A stretch of 7,000 bases of DNA from Leptospira weilii. GTDB lineage: Bacteria; Spirochaetota; Leptospiria; Leptospirales; Leptospiraceae. The position numbers were made by a program, and so were the translations under genes. This document shows positions 1-7,000 of this stretch, one piece after another. The notes under the pieces are model-generated. The model did not search any database. It worked only from the letters and a program-made list of their open reading frames with translations, and had not been told where the DNA came from. Positions within the stretch are counted from its first letter, which is position 1; every line of letters starts with the position of its first letter. Where the stretch lies: the NCBI RefSeq assembly GCF_006874765.1, contig NZ_CP040840.1, forward strand, positions 968,001 through 975,000. Direction: 5' to 3'.

Positions 1-1
1 G

Positions 2-289
2 CGTTACCACAAAGCGGTGCCTCTCAACGAAGAAGTTGAAGTTCGCTGTTGGGTTACAATGGTAAGAAGAAGAAGGCTTTATACAAAAGCTACGATTCAT
101 CTTTTTAAAACAGGCGAACTTTTGGTTTCTTCCAAAGCGCGTTGGTACGATATGTCGGAAAGGACGATGAGGAGAATGTTCCAAGGGACCGTTTTTCCGA
201 TTGATACTCTTCTTCAAGTTTTAGAAGTGAATCAAAAACGTGGTAAGGAAATTCGAAAACGCCTCAAACTTCAAAACATAGTTTTGTAA
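2..289 (+). CDS. PaaI-like hotdog-fold thioesterase, C-terminal part (5' end outside window)
   Basis: The frame is open to the left edge, so this is the last 95 residues of a longer protein. A GTG at 17 exists in frame but is unlikely to be the true start, because the conserved strand begins before it. The visible part starts RYHKAVPLNEEVEV, followed by a long strand with a basic run (MVRRRRLYTKATIHL) and then TGELLVSSKARWYDM. This 'pvPLgEeVev ... GeLlvsskarw' order is typical of the second half of 4HBT/PaaI hotdog thioesterases, which hydrolyse acyl-CoA (or related) thioesters in the cytoplasm as dimers or tetramers. A basic helical tail of about 35 residues (QKRGKEIRKRLKLQN) follows the fold. 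The catalytic half, with the usual Asp/Asn/Glu on the hotdog helix, is off-window, so activity and substrate cannot be judged. The TAA stop is followed within 3 bases by a 13-bp repeat that recurs beyond the next gene. The family call is by recalled motif only. Confidence 0.62.
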   Translation, partial: RYHKAVPLNEEVEVRCWVTMVRRRRLYTKATIHLFKTGELLVSSKARWYDMSERTMRRMFQGTVFPIDTLLQVLEVNQKRGKEIRKRLKLQNIVL

Positions 290-291
290 AG

Positions 292-304
292 TCCTAACGT
301 CTAA
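292..304. repeat. 13-bp direct repeat, left copy (TCCTAACGTCTAA)
   Basis: This is an exact copy of the sequence at 1499-1511. It lies 3 bp after the thioesterase stop codon. The upstream context is also alike: GTAAAG before this copy and GTAAAAAA before the other. Together the two copies bracket the Rpn-family gene and may mark the ends of an inserted segment. Confidence 0.6.
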
Positions 305-407
305 TTCTCTTATCCACGGCATCTAAAAGTATTTGACTTCCAGTGTGATGGGCAATGCCGATTTAAGATTGGAGGAAAACAATGAATTAGTTTTGCATCA
401 TTTTCGG

Positions 408-433
408 GAATCGATAGAATCTCGATTCTTTTT
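408..433 (+). terminator. Possible rho-independent terminator, hairpin plus T5
   Basis: A perfect 7-bp stem (GAATCGA at 408-414, TCGATTC at 422-428) with a 7-nt loop runs into TTTTT at 429-433 on the + strand. It lies about 120 bp after the thioesterase stop and directly abuts the 3' end of the Rpn gene on the other strand. The orientation of the T-run would end rightward transcripts. On the minus strand the hairpin has no T-run after it. The stem is AT-rich, so strength is uncertain. Confidence 0.4.
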
Positions 434-1385
434 AAGAAACGTCATTTACAGTATTACTGACAATGCCACTTGGGAGAATTCCATTCTCTTTAAGGATTTT
501 TTCGGAGAATCCTGTAATTTCTAAAACGGTCTTTAGATCGATCCCTTTCTTAAGCATTTTACCGGCATCTTCCAATTTACCTTGCTCAATACCTTGCTGT
601 ATCCCTTCTGAAATCAGTCTTTCTGCTGTAGTCACCGTTAGTTCCTCGTATTGTTCCAATTTTGATCTTTCCAATACTCTTTTGAGTTCCGTAGGCTTTA
701 AATCACGGGCCCAATAAATATACAATAACAGTTTTCGTAAGATTGCAACCCTTTTCGATTCTTCCTCTATTCTCAGTAATAGGGAAAACAACCCCGGTAA
801 GTGAGAAACAAATTCCAAATCTCCTTCGCGGATTTTTTGAACCACTCCCAGAGTGACTTGAAAAGTGATACTTTCCAACTTCTTTTTCAACTCTACCTCT
901 TTCAAATCGAACAAGTCTATTTTAAAATCGGGGATAAAGTCCTTGAGAATTTCCGCTTCTTGGCTTGTTAATACGAACTGGTCCAAAAATCGATCTCCCA
1001 ATTTCCATTCTTTTTCCCCGTGATAGAATACGAACGGAATGACTACGGAAAGAGGCTCTCCATTCCTTTGTTGGTTTCGATAGATTTCCGTTAAATATCC
1101 TAATAATTGAATATAGACGGTATTTTCTAAATAACTTTTGTGTTCGAAAAGTAAATAGACGTTCGACTTGTTTCCGGACTTGAGCGGAATTTGAAACAAC
1201 AGATCCGTTTGTTTTTGTTTTAATTCCTCGGATATAAAACTCGATTCGGACAATTCCAAGTTTTCCAAGTCGAGTAGTTTGACCACTTCCGATGGTAACG
1301 TGTTTTTGAAAAAAGTAGCCGCCTCTTTTTTGTCCTGAAAGGTTTCCCGGATCAATCGATCGTGCGGATTGTGTACTTCGGTCAT
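432..1385 (-). CDS. Rpn-family recombination-promoting nuclease / putative transposase (PD-(D/E)xK)
   Basis: The 317-residue protein is complete and of usual length for the leptospiral Rpn/Transposase_31 group. It opens with the family signature [11 protein letters not shown] (6-16). The nuclease core follows: D61 in QTDLLFQI and E81-x-K83 in LLFEHKS, which form the PD-(D/E)xK metal site, with Q93 further on. The signature [11 protein letters not shown] lies at about 117-127. The C-terminus carries a Gln/Gly-rich helical stretch ([19 protein letters not shown]) and a short domain ending KILKENGIL. Family members such as E. coli RpnA are Mg- or Ca-dependent DNA endonucleases that raise RecA-independent recombination; whether they move as transposons is unproven. 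An in-frame TAA two codons upstream fixes ATG 1385 as the earliest ATG. Its Shine-Dalgarno is poor, and an out-of-frame ATG with AGGA spacing lies 40 nt upstream. No terminal inverted repeats of a classical IS are seen, but a 13-bp direct repeat flanks the gene. Motifs are intact, so it is probably functional. Confidence 0.9.
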   Translation of the reverse strand: MTEVHNPHDRLIRETFQDKKEAATFFKNTLPSEVVKLLDLENLELSESSFISEELKQKQTDLLFQIPLKSGNKSNVYLLFEHKSYLENTVYIQLLGYLTEIYRNQQRNGEPLSVVIPFVFYHGEKEWKLGDRFLDQFVLTSQEAEILKDFIPDFKIDLFDLKEVELKKKLESITFQVTLGVVQKIREGDLEFVSHLPGLFSLLLRIEEESKRVAILRKLLLYIYWARDLKPTELKRVLERSKLEQYEELTVTTAERLISEGIQQGIEQGKLEDAGKMLKKGIDLKTVLEITGFSEKILKENGILPSGIVSNTVNDVS

Positions 1386-1498
1386 CCGTTATCTTTGGGC
1401 TATCGTCTTTCTCGGTCAATTTCATTTGGAAATCCTGTATGGTATGTTGTAAAGTCCATAAATCAGGTTGCTTGATGAACGAAACGAGGAGTAAAAAA

Positions 1499-1511
1499 TC
1501 CTAACGTCTAA
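1499..1511. repeat. 13-bp direct repeat, right copy (TCCTAACGTCTAA)
   Basis: Exact match to 292-304, same orientation, on the far side of the Rpn-family gene (1,207 bp offset). It lies in the gap between the 5' side of the Rpn gene and the 3' end of the EAL gene. A second short match to the left flank (TTGTAAAGTCC, 284-294 and 1447-1457) lies just inside this copy. Confidence 0.6.
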
Positions 1512-1598
1512 CCACTAAACGTAGAAACTCTTTTGTTTTGTGAAAAATTCGCGATGATGTTTCTACCGAAGTTTTTGAAGCGTCGTTGACGGAAAAGA

Positions 1599-2860
<1,262 letters not shown>

Positions 2861-2888
2861 TATTTACTGAAATCCATCAAATGAGTTA

Positions 2889-2926
<38 letters not shown>

Positions 2927-2949
2927 TAGAAGAAAAGATTACATTCTTC

Positions 2950-2959
2950 TTTTTTTTTT
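2950..2959. repeat. Homopolymeric T10 tract in the divergent intergenic region
   Basis: Ten T in a row within the 155-bp gap between the divergent EAL gene and the 320-residue gene. Its right end contributes the first two bases of TTGAAA (2958-2963), a possible -35-like element for the rightward gene. No good -10 at normal spacing was found, so no promoter is called. Mononucleotide runs of this length can slip during replication. Confidence 0.6.
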
Positions 2960-2998
2960 GAAACCTCTGAAAAAACTGACAATCTTAAAGGTATTCGC

Positions 2999-3961
<963 letters not shown>

Positions 3962-3967
3962 TATGGG

Positions 3968-3986
3968 AAAAGCGTCCGGCTTTTTT
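3968..3986 (+). terminator. Rho-independent terminator of the 320-aa gene
   Basis: AAAAGC (3968-3973) and GCTTTT (3979-3984) form a 6-bp stem around the loop GTCCG, with a T6 run at 3981-3986. It begins 6 bp after the TGA stop. The stem is short and AT-heavy, but the position and T-run fit an intrinsic terminator for the upstream gene. Confidence 0.6.
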
Positions 3987-4082
3987 GAATCCGTAAAAAT
4001 GCAAAAAATCTTATATTGATTCGAAGAAAACTACGTTTGAAAGACTATAGAATTTCCCGAAGAATCTCAATTGAGAGCACTT

Positions 4083-4107
4083 TAATAAAAGCAAATACTG
4101 ATTATCC
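4083..4107. repeat. 25-bp direct repeat, copy 1
   Basis: Matches 4376-4400 at 23 of 25 positions; the shared core is CAAATAC(T/C)GATTATCC. It follows a perfect 12-bp palindrome, TCTCAATTGAGA at 4065-4076, by 6 bases. Confidence 0.7.
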
Positions 4108-4192
4108 ATAACCTGACCCACAAATGAAGAAGGCTTTTGGAATCATAAGGATCAAAAACTGATATTTTTCAAGTGTTCCGACAAGAATGAGG

Positions 4193-4234
<42 letters not shown>

Positions 4235-4251
4235 CTCCCGAACCTTTCCAC

Positions 4252-4281
4252 CTATTTCGCGACCCGTAGAGAGCGAAATAG
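4252..4281. repeat. Perfect 9-bp stem-loop (tandem hairpin 1)
   Basis: CTATTTCGC at 4252-4260 is exactly complementary to GCGAAATAG at 4273-4281, with a 12-nt loop. No T-run follows, so it is not a standard terminator. A second hairpin starts 12 bp further on. Confidence 0.65.
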
Positions 4282-4293
4282 AGTTTATTCTCC

Positions 4294-4315
4294 CCCACCC
4301 AAAAATAAGGGTGGG
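4294..4315. repeat. Perfect GC-rich 7-bp stem-loop (tandem hairpin 2)
   Basis: CCCACCC at 4294-4300 pairs exactly with GGGTGGG at 4309-4315 around the loop AAAAATAA. The stem is much richer in GC than the surrounding DNA. Neither strand has a T-run after it. It forms a tandem pair with the hairpin at 4252-4281, between the two 25-bp direct repeats. Confidence 0.65.
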
Positions 4316-4375
4316 ACGTAAGTTTCACAGAAGATTTGTCGTAATTCCGACAGATTTATCTTCGGATCCGAGTAC

Positions 4376-4400
4376 TAATAAAGGCAAATACCGATTATCC
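4376..4400. repeat. 25-bp direct repeat, copy 2
   Basis: Matches 4083-4107 at 23 of 25 positions, same orientation, 293 bp away. It too is preceded by a perfect palindrome, CGGATCCG at 4363-4370, 5 bases before it. The palindromes differ in sequence but sit at nearly the same distance from the repeat. Confidence 0.7.
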
Positions 4401-4600
4401 TCTGAGAGTTCTTTCTTAGATGAGATCTTTTTTTGATTTTCAGCGATCTTTGTTAGTCTGAAAATTCCATTTGCCGTAGAGGAATTTATTTATTTTCGTG
4501 TTTTATACCGATCTTTTCCGAAAAAATCTTTGAGTTTCCTATTATATAACGTAAGCATATGAATTTTTGTAGTTGCGTTCCTATATAGAGATTTATTCTC

Positions 4601-4661
4601 ATCGCATTCTTGTTTTGTGCTCGTACATCGAGCCCAACTCCAAAACGAAAGAATACGCGAT
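4601..4661. other. Interrupted hairpin, 22 potential base pairs
   Basis: Left-arm blocks ATCGC, ATTCTT, GTTTTG and GCTCG (4601-4623, with one unpaired T at 4618) pair in order with CGAGC (4629-4633), CAAAAC (4641-4646), AAGAAT (4649-4654) and GCGAT (4657-4661) around a 5-nt loop, TACAT. All larger bulges (7, 2 and 2 nt) are on the right arm. It lies about 65 bp upstream of the esterase promoter, so it is not in that mRNA's leader unless an upstream start is used. It may be part of a small RNA or a decayed repeat. Confidence 0.45.
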
Positions 4662-4726
4662 CTTATTCAAAACCTTACTTAAGAATCGGGATTTTGGGAA
4701 ATCAATTTTGATTTTTTCTGCATCGA

Positions 4727-4755
4727 TTGACTTTCGTTTAGAGAAGTACTATAAT
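4727..4755 (+). promoter_or_regulatory. Sigma70-type promoter of the esterase lipoprotein gene
   Basis: TTGACT (4727-4732) is followed after exactly 17 bp by a perfect TATAAT (4750-4755). Transcription would start near 4762, giving a leader of about 40 nt. The match is close enough to consensus to suggest strong housekeeping-type expression; no operator is evident. Confidence 0.8.
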
Positions 4756-4786
4756 AGAAAAATTCAAAATTGAAAAAACAATAGAA

Positions 4787-4792
4787 AAGGAG
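4787..4792 (+). promoter_or_regulatory. Ribosome binding site (AAGGAG) for the esterase lipoprotein
   Basis: AAGGAG lies 10 bases before ATG 4803, a slightly long but workable spacing through an A-rich linker. It fixes 4803 as the start, which is also where the signal peptide begins. Confidence 0.8.
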
Positions 4793-4802
4793 CTCGAAAA
4801 AA

Positions 4803-6257
<1,455 letters not shown>

Positions 6258-6264
6258 AATGAGG

Positions 6265-6295
6265 CCCGCACTACCTTCGGGTCGTGTGGGTTTTT
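6265..6295 (+). terminator. Strong rho-independent terminator with UUCG-type loop
   Basis: CCCGCAC (6265-6271) pairs with GTGTGGG (6284-6290), including one G-U pair. An inner ACC-TTCG-GGT hairpin (6273-6282) stacks on it across a single T/C mismatch. TTTTT follows at 6291-6295. It starts 7 bp after the esterase stop and ends that single-gene unit. Confidence 0.9.
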
Positions 6296-6303
6296 AATCT
6301 TTT

Positions 6304-6470
6304 TAACGTGAGTTCGGCGTGATTCATTTTTCTGTAGGAATTTGAACTTTGGAATCTATTCTTAAAATGTGGGAACTAAAACAAATCGCGATTTTACGAG
6401 CAGATTCTAAAAGTAGGAACTCCTACTTTTAGAAAATTCTTTCTCATTTTCAGCCGTCGAACTCACCTTA
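6304..6470. repeat. Segment bounded by imperfect 16-bp inverted repeats
   Basis: TAACGTGAGTTCGGCG at 6304-6319 matches the reverse complement of 6455-6470 at 14 of 16 positions. The ~167-bp segment contains the strong palindrome at 6405-6434. The arms may be the ends of a small repeat element, or two independent copies of an interspersed motif in opposite orientation. Confidence 0.4.
6405..6434. repeat. Palindromic intergenic repeat with 14-bp arms (GTAGGAACTCCTAC type)
   Basis: The left arm at 6405-6418 is the exact reverse complement of the right arm at 6421-6434, separated only by AC. The core GTAGGAACTCCTAC is of a type I recall as common between genes in leptospires. Related half-copies without the full palindrome lie at 6369-6377 (GTGGGAACT) and 6711-6722 (GTGGGGAACTCC). 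Confidence 0.75.
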
Positions 6471-6563
6471 AGATGGGCGGTTCATTGGGCGCTTGCGACT
6501 TAAAGAAAGGATATCGGAATGTCTTGAAAACGTAAGAATGCGGGAATTCCTATGAGAATTTAA

Positions 6564-6666
6564 TAGAGTTGTTGAAAAATTAATTCTCTATCCGTTTCTG
6601 CTTCATTGAAATGGATGTTTGAAGTGATTTTGCTAATCTGAACCATGCAATTTTTCGACAACTCTA
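6564..6666. mobile_element. MITE-like element with ~16-18-bp terminal inverted repeats and TA ends
   Basis: TAGAGTTGTTGAAAAATT at 6564-6581 and the reverse complement of 6649-6666 match at 17 of 18 positions; the one difference (T6573/G6657) still gives a G-U pair in RNA. Each outer end is TA, so the element proper may be 6566-6664 (99 bp, GAG...CTC) flanked by a TA target duplication, as in IS630/Tc1-type and some IS5-type insertions. It has no open frame of note and could fold into one long hairpin. No parent transposase is in the window, so the class is inferred. Confidence 0.5.
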
Positions 6667-6793
6667 GTGGCAGAAAAGCCTGTTCGAAAACTTATCAATC
6701 ATCCTAATCTGTGGGGAACTCCTGGGCGCATACGAGCTTATTGAATGATCTGAGTGTAAGGTTTTAGAATAAAAATCGTAACGGTATGTTTTT

Positions 6794-7000
6794 TTAACTT
6801 CCCGAAATATTTCGAATCACTCTACCGAGGATTTCAGGTTCGAGCAAAAGAGCGAATACAATTCCGCACAATGCGCCCCAAAGATGAGCGTCATGATTGA
6901 TTCCGTCCGAGTGTCCGCTTTTCGAGGAAAAATACGTGTAAACTAAATACAAGACCGCGTAAATCGCTCCCGGAATCGGGATAGGTATGAACATCATGTA
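6794..7000 (-). CDS. Rhomboid-family intramembrane serine protease, C-terminal part (5' end outside window)
   Basis: The frame is open to the right edge; the residue before MMFIPIPIP is Tyr, so the Met codons at 6992-6997 are internal. About 68 residues are visible. A hydrophobic segment, IPGAIYAVLYLVYTYF, with the preceding PIPIP is the usual penultimate core helix region of rhomboids. It is followed by a short hydrophilic loop (SSKSGHSDG) and the last core helix, INHDAHLWGALCGIVFALLLEP. The AHLWGA His, about 30 residues before the C-terminus, corresponds to the catalytic His of the Ser-His dyad (AHxxG in GlpG). The Ser (GxSG) helix is off-window. Rhomboids cleave transmembrane substrates within the inner membrane; the substrate here is unknown. 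The short tail EILGRVIRNISGS ends the protein. It converges with the esterase gene across the repeat-rich gap. Confidence 0.88.
   Translation of the reverse strand, partial: YMMFIPIPIPGAIYAVLYLVYTYFSSKSGHSDGINHDAHLWGALCGIVFALLLEPEILGRVIRNISGS

Larger units (their letters stand above)
6296..6793. other. Non-coding stretch rich in inverted repeats
   Basis: About 500 bp between the esterase terminator and the 3' end of the convergent rhomboid gene. No credible open frame was seen. It holds an imperfect inverted pair (6304-6319 and 6455-6470), a 14-bp-arm palindrome between them (6405-6434), a MITE-like element (6564-6666) and three GTRGGAACT-like cores (6369, 6413, 6711). No clear rho-independent terminator was found for the leftward rhomboid gene. 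Confidence 0.6.

Noticed and set aside
371..390. GGAGG followed by ATG AAT TAG
   Set aside because: A fine ribosome site and start, but the frame stops after two codons. Nothing around it suggests a functional start-stop element.
333..524. Short rightward open frame starting TTG
   Set aside because: It has no ribosome site at 333, and its second half is antisense to the well-supported Rpn C-terminus.
922..1425. 167-codon leftward frame overlapping the Rpn gene
   Set aside because: Low-complexity, Arg/Ser-rich composition typical of an out-of-frame shadow, fully overlapping the Rpn gene with its intact motifs. Only its start region is kept as a finding.
1521..1566. GTAGAAAC/GTTTCTAC inverted repeat after the EAL gene
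   Set aside because: 8-bp arms with a 30-nt loop and no T-run on the leftward strand; too weak to call a terminator.
4449..4465. Similarity of TTTGTTAGTCTGAA to TTTGCTAATCTGAA inside the MITE-like element
   Set aside because: Only a short diverged match, with no terminal repeats around the 4449 copy; not enough to call a second element.
4573..4773. 66-codon rightward frame with a TTG start before the esterase gene
   Set aside because: No ribosome site, no recognisable protein pattern, and it overlaps both the interrupted hairpin and the strong promoter of the esterase gene.

Overview
The window reads as chromosomal DNA of a Leptospira species, most likely a pathogenic-clade one. The evidence is a composite. 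GC content is moderate to low. There is an Rpn-family (PD-(D/E)xK 'transposase_31') gene of the type that is abundant in this genus. Intergenic stretches are long and rich in repeats, including the GTAGGAACTCCTAC-type palindrome I associate with leptospiral genomes. There is also a spirochaete-style lipoprotein. The species call is an inference from recalled patterns; no database was searched.

Layout. At 2-289 (+) is the C-terminal part of a hotdog-fold (PaaI-like) thioesterase whose start lies before the window. At 432-1385 (-) is a complete Rpn-family recombination-promoting nuclease, bracketed by a 13-bp direct repeat (292-304 and 1499-1511) that suggests it was inserted as a cassette. At 1599-2843 (-) is an EAL-domain c-di-GMP phosphodiesterase with a YkuI-type C-terminal sensor domain. 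Divergent from it, across a 155-bp gap with a T10 tract, is a 320-residue cytoplasmic protein of unknown function (2999-3961, +), closed by a small terminator. At 4803-6257 (+) is a pectinacetylesterase/Notum-family lipoprotein with its own near-consensus sigma70-type promoter and a strong terminator. The window ends in the C-terminal part of a rhomboid intramembrane protease (6794-7000, -).

Two long non-coding stretches hold most of the unexplained structure. At 3987-4726 there is a pair of ~25-bp direct repeats, each preceded by a palindrome, two tandem perfect hairpins between them, and a separate ~60-nt interrupted hairpin. At 6296-6793 there is a palindrome with 14-bp arms, an imperfect 16-bp inverted pair around it, and a ~100-bp MITE-like element with TA at both ends.

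The genes do not form one pathway. Each appears to be its own transcription unit, typical of a loosely packed leptospiral chromosome. I see no clear new multi-gene system. The best leads are the MITE-like element, the repeat-bounded Rpn cassette and the Notum-like secreted esterase.
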